A DNA stretch of 64,000 nt, taken from assembly GCA_017527205.1 (NCBI GenBank), contig JAFXQK010000018.1:1-64000 (forward strand), read 5' to 3'. The stretch is from Lachnospiraceae bacterium (GTDB taxonomy: Bacteria; Bacillota; Clostridia; Lachnospirales; Lachnospiraceae). A program made the position numbers and the translations under genes. The notes under the pieces were generated by a model that saw nothing but the letters and a program-made list of their open reading frames with translations, was not told where the DNA came from and made no database searches. The stretch's first letter is position 1, and each line of letters opens with the position of its first letter. Shown here piece by piece: positions 25,080 through 32,839 of the stretch.

Positions 25080-26829
25080 GGAAAAACCTTCTTATGACAA
25101 GAAAGCAACCTGGAAAAAGGTCTTTCATTATATCAAAAGGTATTGGTTTATGATGCTTTTGTCCTTTGTCTTGGCGGCAGTGACGGTGGCGCTGACCCTC
25201 TATATTCCCATCCTGACGGGAGACGCCATTGACCAGATGATCGGACCTGGCGAGGTTGACATGGCAAGGATTTTAGAGATCGTGAAAAAAATCGGCATTG
25301 CCATGCTGGTGACGGCCCTTGCACAATGGATTATGAACACCTGCAACAATTATACCTGTTATCACGTCGTGCAGGATATTCGGCGGGATGCCTTTCAGAA
25401 GCTGGAGATCCTGCCCTTAAGTTACCTTGACCAGCATCCCGCAGGTGATATTGTAAGCCGCGTGATTGCGGACGTAGATACCTTCGCGGACGGACTTCTC
25501 ATGGGATTTACACAGCTTTTTACTGGCGTGCTGACCATTGGCGGAACCCTGATTTTCATGTTGATCTATAACATTCCCATCACGCTTGTCGTGGTTTGTC
25601 TGACGCCGGTGTCCTTCCTTGTGGCAAAGTTTATTGCAACACACACGCATGACATGTTCCAGGAGCAGAGCAAGACCAGGGGAGAACAGACGGCCCTCAT
25701 CGATGAGATGGTAGGCAATCAGAAGGTGGTTCGCATGTTTTCCCGCGAGGCAGAGGTGAAGGAACGGTTTGGAGAGATCAATGACAGGCTGCAGAAGTGC
25801 TCCCTGAAGGCGATTTTCTATTCCTCGCTGGTGAATCCCTGTACACGCTTTGTCAATAGCCTTGTCTATGCGGGCGTAGGCATTTTTGGCGCGTTCCTCG
25901 CCATTCGCGGCGGCATTTCCGTCGGAAGACTGTCCTGCTTTTTGCGATACGCAAATCAATATACGAAGCCCTTTAATGAGATTTCCGGTGTTGTAACGGA
26001 GCTGCAAAATGCCTTTGTCTGCGCTTCGAGAGTGTTTGCGCTGATTGATCAGGAGCCGCAGGTTCCCGAGGATGCAGACGCGGTGACGCTTGGCGAGGCG
26101 AGCGGCAACGTGGAGCTGAAGGACGTCTGCTTCTCCTATGTGCCTGAAAAGAAGCTGATTGAGAACTTTAACCTTTCCGTGAAGCCTGGCCAGAGGGTGG
26201 CCATCGTTGGCCCGACGGGCTGTGGTAAGACGACGGTGATCAATCTCTTGATGCGGTTCTATGACGTGAATTCCGGAAGCATTTCCGTGGATGGAAATGA
26301 CGTCAGGCATTTGACCAGAGGAAGCCTGCGAACGAATTATGGCATGGTTCTTCAGGAGACCTGGCTTCGAAGCGGAACGATTTTGGATAACATCCGCATG
26401 GGAAAGCCAGATGCCACGGAGGAAGAGGTCAAGGCAGCAGCGAAGGCAGCACACGCACACAGCTTTATCAAGCGTCTTCCTCAGGGCTATCAAACTGTGA
26501 TTACCGAGGATGGCGGAAGTCTTTCTCAGGGGCAAAAGCAGCTTCTTTGTATCGCAAGAGTTATGCTTTGTCTGCCGCCTATGTTAATTCTGGATGAGGC
26601 GACAAGCTCCATCGATACCAGAACGGAGATCAGGATTCAGAAGGCATTCGCAAAGATGATGGAGGGCAGAACCAGCTTTATCGTAGCACACAGACTTTCC
26701 ACCATTCGCGAGGCTGACGTGATCCTTGTCATGAGAGATGGCAATATTATCGAGCAGGGCAATCATGAGACACTGCTTGCTCAAAATGGATTTTATGCGA
26801 ACCTGTACCAGAGCCAGTTCGCAGGGTGA
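25072..26829 (+). CDS. Heterodimeric ABC exporter, canonical subunit
   Basis: A 585-residue partner of the preceding subunit, starting at TTG 25072 with GGGGGCGG upstream. Six membrane helices lie in about 20-320. The ATPase domain keeps all catalytic residues: Walker A GPTGCGKTT, signature LSQGQKQLL, Walker B LILDEATSSID with the catalytic Glu, H-loop VAHRLST. With the 8-base overlap the two subunits are surely made together. About 180 bases follow before the amidase start; the last 58 contain a hairpin that includes the amidase ribosome site. Confidence 0.9.
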   Translation: MAKEKPSYDKKATWKKVFHYIKRYWFMMLLSFVLAAVTVALTLYIPILTGDAIDQMIGPGEVDMARILEIVKKIGIAMLVTALAQWIMNTCNNYTCYHVVQDIRRDAFQKLEILPLSYLDQHPAGDIVSRVIADVDTFADGLLMGFTQLFTGVLTIGGTLIFMLIYNIPITLVVVCLTPVSFLVAKFIATHTHDMFQEQSKTRGEQTALIDEMVGNQKVVRMFSREAEVKERFGEINDRLQKCSLKAIFYSSLVNPCTRFVNSLVYAGVGIFGAFLAIRGGISVGRLSCFLRYANQYTKPFNEISGVVTELQNAFVCASRVFALIDQEPQVPEDADAVTLGEASGNVELKDVCFSYVPEKKLIENFNLSVKPGQRVAIVGPTGCGKTTVINLLMRFYDVNSGSISVDGNDVRHLTRGSLRTNYGMVLQETWLRSGTILDNIRMGKPDATEEEVKAAAKAAHAHSFIKRLPQGYQTVITEDGGSLSQGQKQLLCIARVMLCLPPMLILDEATSSIDTRTEIRIQKAFAKMMEGRTSFIVAHRLSTIREADVILVMRDGNIIEQGNHETLLAQNGFYANLYQSQFAG

Positions 26830-26949
26830 TGCATCGATTTTTGGCATAAGGATCTATGCTGGATCATCCTGCCAGTAATCTTTTCGCGTGAAAAGACAAA
26901 CCAGCCCTGCCGTTTTGAATTGCAGTCTGATTAGGAACTGGAAGCAAAT

Positions 26950-27007
26950 CTCCTGCATATGATAAGGGTGAAGCAATGCTTTGCTTATGAGATGCAGGAG
27001 GTTTTTT
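26950..27007 (+). promoter_or_regulatory. Terminator-like hairpin that contains the amidase ribosome binding site
   Basis: CTCCTGCAT (26950-26958) pairs with ATGCAGGAG (26992-27000), and the stem continues inward with mismatches (GATAAG / CTTATG). The 3' arm includes the AGGAGG of the next gene, followed by TTTTTT and then ATG. It can act as a terminator for the ABC operon or hide the ribosome site. Confidence 0.65.
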
Positions 27008-27532
27008 ATGGCTTTGATTGTATTGGATGCAGGTCATGGGGGAGAGAACCCGGGAGCAACCTATCAGGGGAGACAGGAGAAGGATGACGCACTGAATCTG
27101 GTTTTGGCTGTGGGAGCTATTTTGGAGGAGAACGGTCAGGAAATCTATTATACACGAACGACGGACATTTATGAATCACCTGCGCAGAAGGCGGCGGAGG
27201 CGAATCAGGTTGGCGCGGATTATTTTGTGTCCATCCATCGCAATTCCAGTCCCTATCCCAATCAGTATACAGGCATTGAGAGCCTGGTGTATAACAAATA
27301 CGGAATCGCGGCGCAGATGGCAAAGAACATCAACACGCAGCTGGAAAAGGTAGGCTTTGCCAATCAGGGCATCACGGAGCGGCCCAACCTCGCCGTGCTT
27401 CGCAGAACCCGCATGCCGGCGGTTCTCGTGGAGGTCGGATTCATCAATACGGACGCGGACAACAATCTCTTAGACAGCAGGTTTGACGAGGTTGCAAATG
27501 CCATCGCAGAGGGAATCCTCGAGAGCCTGTAG
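27008..27532 (+). CDS. N-acetylmuramoyl-L-alanine amidase (Amidase_3)
   Basis: A 174-residue zinc amidase that cleaves the bond between N-acetylmuramic acid and the peptide stem. It begins directly with the catalytic domain: LDAGHGGENPG (zinc His10 and the following Glu), ADYFVSIHRNSS (second zinc His), and VLVEVGFINTDADN with the catalytic Glu. No signal peptide, membrane helix or wall-binding repeat is present, so export would need a non-standard route or the enzyme acts after lysis. I have seen such minimal amidases often in Lachnospiraceae. The start is set by AGGAGG at 26996-27001, with TTTTTT between it and ATG. Confidence 0.85.
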   Translation: MALIVLDAGHGGENPGATYQGRQEKDDALNLVLAVGAILEENGQEIYYTRTTDIYESPAQKAAEANQVGADYFVSIHRNSSPYPNQYTGIESLVYNKYGIAAQMAKNINTQLEKVGFANQGITERPNLAVLRRTRMPAVLVEVGFINTDADNNLLDSRFDEVANAIAEGILESL

Positions 27533-27569
27533 ATGGAGCTTTTTGCCTGTATGATGCTTTTGAAACAAG

Positions 27570-27598
27570 TTGACAAATCGAAGGGTCCTTGATATGCT
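27570..27598 (+). promoter_or_regulatory. Promoter of the BceR-like regulator, embedded in a terminator
   Basis: Perfect TTGACA at 27570-27575, 17-base spacer, TATGCT at 27593-27598. The -10 lies in the left arm of the terminator hairpin 27586-27616. Confidence 0.6.
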
Positions 27599-27627
27599 TA
27601 AGGCACATATCAGGGATTTTTCTTTTT
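27586..27627 (+). terminator. Rho-independent terminator after the amidase gene
   Basis: Stem TCCTTGATATG / CATATCAGGGA (11 pairs, one T.G) followed by TTTTTCTTTTT. A transcript begun at the promoter 27570 would start past the left arm and so could not form this hairpin. Confidence 0.8.
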
Positions 27628-27637
27628 GGGGGATAAG

Positions 27638-28315
27638 ATGTATAAAATTTTAATTGTAGAAGATGAACCGGGAATTCGGGAGGCAGTGGCGGAGCAGCTT
27701 AGAAGCTGGGACATGGACGTGCGCATTGTTACGGACTTTCGTAAGGTGACGGCAGAATTCGCAGAGTATGATCCGCATCTGGTACTTCTTGACATTTCCC
27801 TACCCTTTATGAATGGATACCATTGGTGCAAGGAGATCCGTGCAACCTCTAAGGTACCCATTATTTTTGTGTCATCTGCGGCGGACAACATGAACATTGT
27901 CATGGCGATGACCATGGGTGCGGACGATTTCATTGCAAAGCCCTTTGACGGAAGTGTCCTTGTTGCAAAGGTGCAGGCACTCCTTAGGAGAACCTACGAT
28001 TTTGGTGACAGCGTACCAGTCCTTGAACACCGCGGCGCCCTTCTCAATACCGAGGACGGGAGCCTTAGCTATAACGGGGAAAAGCTTCCTTTGTCCAAAA
28101 ACGAATTCCGCATTCTTTTAGTGCTCATGAAGAACAAGGGCAAGATTGTCAGCCGGGAAAAACTCATGGAAGCGCTCTGGCAGACCGATGCCTTTGTGGA
28201 CGAGAACGCCCTTACCGTCAATGTTGGCCGCCTTCGAAAGAAACTCGAAAATGCCGGCCTTGATGGCTTCATCGAAACCAAATTCGGCCAGGGCTATCTT
28301 ATCCCTCAAGCATAA
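27638..28315 (+). CDS. bceR: OmpR-family response regulator, BceR-like
   Basis: A 225-residue two-domain regulator. Receiver: acidic pair in VEDEPG (8-10), phospho-acceptor Asp52 in LVLLDISLPFMNG, the conserved Ser/Thr region VSSAADN and Lys in FIAKPFDG. The C-terminal winged-helix domain (about 125-225) has LSKNEFRILLVLMKNKGKIVSREKLMEALW and VGRLRKKLE, as in OmpR/PhoB regulators. Together with the short kinase and FtsX-type transporter downstream it makes a BceRS/BceAB module, which senses and counters wall-targeting peptides. ATG 27638 follows GGGGGATAAG. Element D separates it from the kinase gene. Confidence 0.88.
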   Translation: MYKILIVEDEPGIREAVAEQLRSWDMDVRIVTDFRKVTAEFAEYDPHLVLLDISLPFMNGYHWCKEIRATSKVPIIFVSSAADNMNIVMAMTMGADDFIAKPFDGSVLVAKVQALLRRTYDFGDSVPVLEHRGALLNTEDGSLSYNGEKLPLSKNEFRILLVLMKNKGKIVSREKLMEALWQTDAFVDENALTVNVGRLRKKLENAGLDGFIETKFGQGYLIPQA

Positions 28316-28413
28316 CCAATACCACTGAGTTCAAATGTAATCTGACATTGATTTTTCATAGCATTTTTGATATGCTTTCTGTTTTCAATGAGCAATCTAA
28401 AGCACGCAACGAT

Positions 28414-28593
28414 TTCGAGGAGCTTACCTTGGGATAATCTTACTCAGGCATGTGTGCCAAGCGTCGGTACTTAGGTGGCGTATACGGACGAAGACATCAC
28501 TTGTGATGGATGCGTTCGTGCCACCTTAGTACCGATACGCTGCACCCATAGCGCGAGCGTGCCTGAGAAGACTATCCCAAGGCAAGCTCCGAA
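28414..28593 (+). repeat. Long hairpin element D (intergenic hairpin family)
   Basis: The outer stem pairs TTCGAGGAGCTT with AAGCTCCGAA, and CCTTGGGATAATCTTA..CTCAGGCA with TGCCTGAGAAGACTATCCCAAGG. The inner stem pairs AGCGTCGGTACTTAGGTGGC with GCCACCTTAGTACCGATACGCT; CTTAG is on both arms (28470-28474, 28525-28529), leaving one T.T mismatch. The apex carries ACGAA..TTCGT and CATCACTTGTGATG. On the 3' side GC-GCGA-GC (28551-28558) is a GNRA-capped mini-hairpin. It fills most of the 306-base gap between the BceR- and BceS-like genes; the first 98 bases of that gap show nothing I can name. Confidence 0.88.
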
Positions 28594-28621
28594 TTCTTTG
28601 ACATTTTAGGAGGAAGAAACC

Positions 28622-29602
28622 ATGGGGCGGTATTTGAAAGAGAAGCGGGCCACCGTGATCGTGTTCCTTGCCTGCGCCTGCATCTATTTTGTAACCTTTG
28701 TGTTGTACCATTTTCCGTTGGAGGCAGTTCTGTATCCAACGGTTTTCTGTGTTTTACTGCTAATGGGGACGTTCCTTTATGAGTATCAGAAGTATCGGGC
28801 AAAGCATGAGGAGCTGGTTCTGCTCCAAAGTCTTCCGGATTACCTGATGGAGAGCCTGAAAAAGTATCAAAAGCAGGATGACCAGGATTATACGGAGCTG
28901 CTGCGACTTGTCATGGAGCATGCAGGAGAGGAACGCTTAGAACATCAGAAGAAAATGGTAGATTCCATTGATTATTATACGACCTGGGTGCATCAGATCA
29001 AGACACCGATTGCGTCCATGCGCCTGCGTTTGCAGGCAGAGGACAGTCAGATGGCCAGGACACTCCTGGAGGACCTTTTTCGCATAGAACAGTACGTGGA
29101 GATGGTGCTGACATATATGCGACTAGGCAGTGATTCCACGGACTACGTTTTCCGCGAGTGCGAGCTGGATGGCGTGATCAAGGGATGCCTTCGAAAATTC
29201 GCCAGTCAGTTTATTGGCAGATCCTTACGCCTTAGCTATGAGGGCACGGAGCAGACAGTCGTGACGGATGAAAAGTGGCTGGCCTTTGTCCTGGAGCAGC
29301 TTCTTTCCAATGCCCTTAAGTATACGACACAGGGAGGAATCACCATTACGGTTTCCGAAGGCAGCGTCATTGCCATTCAGGACACGGGCTTTGGCATCGC
29401 GGCGGAGGATCTTCCGAGAATTTTTGAGAAGGGCTATACTGGCTATCGAGGCAGGGAGGATAAGCGTGCCAGTGGCATTGGGCTGTTCCTCTGTAAAAAA
29501 ATCTGTGACAATCTTGGTGTGAAGATTTGGGCAGAGTCTAAGATTGGGGAGGGAACGACCATGTTCCTCGACCTAAGCCAGAAGAAGATGACGCATGAGT
29601 AG
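28622..29602 (+). CDS. bceS: Short intramembrane-sensing histidine kinase, BceS-like
   Basis: A 326-residue kinase. Two membrane helices close to the N-terminus (about 12-33 and 39-57) are joined by only a few residues, so there is no extracellular sensor domain, the hallmark of BceS-type kinases that sense through their ABC transporter. DHp motif WVHQIKTPIASMRL with phospho-His124; HATPase motifs EQLLSNALKYT, IQDTGFGIA, ASGIGLFLCKKI. ATG follows AGGAGGAAGAAACC, which lies just past element D. Downstream after 157 bases lie the transporter genes. Confidence 0.9.
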   Translation: MGRYLKEKRATVIVFLACACIYFVTFVLYHFPLEAVLYPTVFCVLLLMGTFLYEYQKYRAKHEELVLLQSLPDYLMESLKKYQKQDDQDYTELLRLVMEHAGEERLEHQKKMVDSIDYYTTWVHQIKTPIASMRLRLQAEDSQMARTLLEDLFRIEQYVEMVLTYMRLGSDSTDYVFRECELDGVIKGCLRKFASQFIGRSLRLSYEGTEQTVVTDEKWLAFVLEQLLSNALKYTTQGGITITVSEGSVIAIQDTGFGIAAEDLPRIFEKGYTGYRGREDKRASGIGLFLCKKICDNLGVKIWAESKIGEGTTMFLDLSQKKMTHE

Positions 29603-29759
29603 ATCTTAAATGTTACAAAAACGTTAGATTTGAAACTTGCTTTGTAAGAAGATGCAATGGCATTGGCGGGCTTTTTCATGGTAAGCTTTCGTTGTAAGGC
29701 AAAGAAAGAAAACGAAAAGGCATTCATCAAAGAAATGCAAGGCAAGGAGGCATAAAGGA

Positions 29760-30524
29760 ATGAGTTTACTTACGGTTGAACATTTGAAAAAGGTGTACGT
29801 CACGAGATTTGGCGGCAATAAGGTGGAGGCGTTAAAGGACGTGAATTTCACCGTGGAGGAAGGCGAATATGTCGCCATCATGGGTGAGTCCGGCTCCGGT
29901 AAGACCACGCTTCTGAATATTTTGGCATCACTGGATAAGCCAACGGCAGGAAAGGTGATTCTGAATGGTACGGAGACTTCGAAGATCAAGGAGAATGACC
30001 TTGCGGAATTTCGAAGAGACCACCTGGGGTTTGTATTCCAGGAGTTTAACCTGCTCGATACCTTTTCTCTGGAGGATAACATTTTTCTTCCTATGGTGCT
30101 TGCAAGAAAGAGCTACCAGGAGATGAACGAAAGGCTGGCACCCATCGCAAAGAAGCTTGGCATCTCTGAGCTTTTGAAAAAGTATCCCTACGAGATTTCC
30201 GGAGGCCAGAAGCAGAGGGTTGCCGTGGCAAGAGCACTGATGAATGATCCGCAGATCCTTCTTGCGGACGAACCCACCGGCGCTTTGGATTCCAAGTCCA
30301 CGGACGAGCTTTTGAATCTATTTTCTGAGATCAATCAGGGAGGCCAGACGATCCTCATGGTGACCCACTCCGTAAAGGCGGCAAGTCATGCCGGCAGAGT
30401 TCTGTTTATCAAGGACGGTGAGGTATTCCATCAGATCTATCGCGGAGAATGTAATAACGAGCAGCTCTATCAAAAGATCTCAGACACCCTGACCCTTTTG
30501 CAGGCAGGAGGTGAGAGACGATGA
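29760..30524 (+). CDS. bceA: BceA-like ABC transporter ATPase
   Basis: A 254-residue ATPase of the MacB/LolD/BceA group. Walker A GESGSGKTT (about 41-49), signature ISGGQKQRVAVARAL, Walker B LLADEPTGALDSKS, H-loop MVTHS. It partners the large FtsX-type permease that follows; the two genes overlap as ATGA. ATG follows AAGGAGGCATAAAGGA. In the 157-base gap upstream the bases TTACAAA (29613-29619) and TTTGTAA (29641-29647) form an inverted pair that may be regulator half-sites. Confidence 0.92.
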   Translation: MSLLTVEHLKKVYVTRFGGNKVEALKDVNFTVEEGEYVAIMGESGSGKTTLLNILASLDKPTAGKVILNGTETSKIKENDLAEFRRDHLGFVFQEFNLLDTFSLEDNIFLPMVLARKSYQEMNERLAPIAKKLGISELLKKYPYEISGGQKQRVAVARALMNDPQILLADEPTGALDSKSTDELLNLFSEINQGGQTILMVTHSVKAASHAGRVLFIKDGEVFHQIYRGECNNEQLYQKISDTLTLLQAGGERR

Positions 30525-32578
30525 GAGCACCGTTTTTTCCAAAGCTTGCCGTAAGCGGCATGAAAAAGAATCGACAGGTTTACCTTCCATATCTTTTGAC
30601 CTGTATTGGAACCGTCATGACCTTTTATATTCTGCATTCCCTGAGCTATTCACCGCTGCTTGCGTATATGAGGGGCGGGAATTCCGTAGAGACGTGTCTG
30701 GGACTTGGAAAGTTTGTAATCGCAGTGTTCTCCGTACTGTTTTTGCTGTATTCCAATTCCTTTTTGAATCGGCGCAGATATAAGGAGTTTGGCTTGTATC
30801 ACGTATTGGGCATGGGAAAAAGGGGACTAAGGCACATCATCTTCTGGGAGTCCTTGTTTGTGGCGATCATTGGGCTTGGCCTTGGCCTGGTGTTCGGCAT
30901 TCTCTTTTCGAAGATGGCAGAGCTCCTTTTGGCAAACATCATGCAGTCGGAAATCAATTATGTCATGCACGTCGAAGGGAAAGCGATCCTTTTTACGGTC
31001 GAAGCGTATGGGTGCATCTTTTTTATCCTGATGGTAAAGTCCCTGATCACGGTGCAGATGACAAAGGCGCTTGAACTCTTTCACAGCGAAAATTTAGGTG
31101 AAAAGCCGCCGAGAACCAATTGGCTGCTTGCCATTCTGGGCGTTGGACTTTTGGCTGCAGCTTATGGGATCGCCGTCACCATAAAATCGCCCTTGTCGGC
31201 TCTGGTTAGCTTCTTTATTGCCGTGATCATGGTGATCATAGCGACATATTTCCTGTTTATCGCCGGGTCCGTGGCGCTTTGTAAGATCTTAAAGAATAAC
31301 AAGAAATATTATTATCAAAAGCAGCATTTTATCTCCGTCTCCTCCATGATCTTCCGCATGAAGAGAAATGGCGCAGGGCTGGCATCCATCTGCATTCTTA
31401 GTACCATGGTGCTGGTCATGCTGTCCTCCACCTCCAGCATGTACTTTGGCATGGAGGATGCCATCAAGGGGCGGTATTGCAGGGAAGGGGAAATCGCCAT
31501 CCATCTGTCCAATTTCAATGATCTGGATGGCGGGAATGAAGAAACACTTCTCGAGGCATATGCCCAGGTTTTTGAAAGGCATGGCGTAACGCCGAAGAAC
31601 GTGCTCCAGTATGTTTATGCAGAAACGTCGGGACCCATGGAGGGTTCAAGACTGATCCTGGAGGAGGATTACGCGGGAGGCTTTGACGAAATCGCGAATT
31701 ATGACAAGCTCAGGGAAGTGGAGATGATTCCCGTGAAGGATTATAATCGTCTGATGGGAACAAACCTGACGTTGGGGAAGGGAGAAGCCTATCTCTATGA
31801 GACGAACGTAACCTATCAGGAAAAGAATTTTTCCATCCTTGACGTAAGCTGGGAGATCAAGGGGAAGCTCACGGAAATGTTTCCGCTCGGTGAGAGTGAG
31901 GCATCCATTGTTCCCAATCTTGTGCTGATCGTTGGCGATGAGCATGAGGTCGATCCGTTGTTTCAGTATCAGGTTGGGGAATACGGGTATCAGCCCGTAA
32001 GCGTCAGATGGTATTATGGATATGACCTCGGCGTATCTGATGAGAAGAGCATTGAAGTGTATGATGACCTGAGAGCCGTGTTTCGTGAAGAAAATCTGGA
32101 GTTTGTAAAAAATCTCCAGGGCGGGTATTCCTATTTTTCTTCCTGCCTGGCAAAGGAAAGAGATGACTTTTTGGGAACCTATGGCGGACTGTTCTTCCTT
32201 GGAATTATCCTGAGCATTTTGTTTATTGCGGCCATGGCACTCATCATCTATTATAAGCAGATTTCGGAGGGCTACGAGGATCAGGGAAGATTTGAGATCA
32301 TGCAGAAGGTAGGCATGACTAAGAAGGATATCAAAAAGAGCATTAACTCCCAGATTCTGACGGTATTTTTTGCTCCTTTGGTGCTGGCAGGCATTCATCT
32401 TGTGTTTGCCTATCCGCTGATCTGGAAGATCTTGCAGCTCCTTTACGTAAGAAATCTAACGCTTTTAATCTGCATTACGATCACGGACTTCATCGTGTTT
32501 GGACTCTTTTATGCCCTGTTATATCAGCTGACGGCAAAGGTTTACTTCAGGATCGTCAGCGGAGGCGCTCCTGAATGA
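30521..32578 (+). CDS. bceB: BceB-like ABC permease
   Basis: A 685-residue membrane protein. The N-terminal block has a first helix, then FtsX-type helices (about 60-310). A long hydrophilic region (about 320-550), rich in acidic and aromatic residues, is the extracellular peptide-sensing domain typical between helices 7 and 8 of BceB proteins. Three to four helices close the protein (about 560-680: FFLGIILSILFIAAMALIIYY, then two more). Its role is target protection against lipid-II-cycle antibiotics or lantibiotics and signalling to the kinase. It is translationally coupled to the ATPase and followed by a terminator. Confidence 0.88.
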   Translation: MRAPFFPKLAVSGMKKNRQVYLPYLLTCIGTVMTFYILHSLSYSPLLAYMRGGNSVETCLGLGKFVIAVFSVLFLLYSNSFLNRRRYKEFGLYHVLGMGKRGLRHIIFWESLFVAIIGLGLGLVFGILFSKMAELLLANIMQSEINYVMHVEGKAILFTVEAYGCIFFILMVKSLITVQMTKALELFHSENLGEKPPRTNWLLAILGVGLLAAAYGIAVTIKSPLSALVSFFIAVIMVIIATYFLFIAGSVALCKILKNNKKYYYQKQHFISVSSMIFRMKRNGAGLASICILSTMVLVMLSSTSSMYFGMEDAIKGRYCREGEIAIHLSNFNDLDGGNEETLLEAYAQVFERHGVTPKNVLQYVYAETSGPMEGSRLILEEDYAGGFDEIANYDKLREVEMIPVKDYNRLMGTNLTLGKGEAYLYETNVTYQEKNFSILDVSWEIKGKLTEMFPLGESEASIVPNLVLIVGDEHEVDPLFQYQVGEYGYQPVSVRWYYGYDLGVSDEKSIEVYDDLRAVFREENLEFVKNLQGGYSYFSSCLAKERDDFLGTYGGLFFLGIILSILFIAAMALIIYYKQISEGYEDQGRFEIMQKVGMTKKDIKKSINSQILTVFFAPLVLAGIHLVFAYPLIWKILQLLYVRNLTLLICITITDFIVFGLFYALLYQLTAKVYFRIVSGGAPE

Positions 32579-32616
32579 TGGCTTGACGTAACGAAGAGAA
32601 AAATGAAAAACAACCC

Positions 32617-32667
32617 AAGAACAGGAAATGCATTTGATATTTCAGATGCTGACCTGTTCTTTTTTTG
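32617..32667 (+). terminator. Rho-independent terminator
   Basis: Stem AAGAACAGG / CCTGTTCTT closing a longer imperfect hairpin, followed by a run of T ending at 32667, after the BceAB genes. Confidence 0.8.
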
Positions 32668-32760
32668 CCTGATCTGAGAGCTTTCCAAGGAAAGTGTTTT
32701 TTGCAATGTTCATTTGGCAATTTTTGAGGAGAATTTGGCATGTTTTTAGGAGATAAACCA

Positions 32761-32789
32761 TTGACCTTTTGAAGCGACCATATTAAGAT
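32761..32789 (+). promoter_or_regulatory. Promoter of the xylan-oligosaccharide operon
   Basis: TTGACC 32761-32766, 17-base spacer, TAAGAT 32784-32789; 50 bases upstream of the GTG start of the GH8 gene. Confidence 0.65.
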
Positions 32790-32839
32790 AGTATATAAGG
32801 GAAAGTGGGTCATTATGACGGTTTGGAGGACAAAAAAAC

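Noticed and set aside
25417..26535. 372-codon minus-strand frame opposite the canonical ABC subunit
   Set aside because: Shadow of a well-conserved ABC transporter gene; no recognisable motifs.
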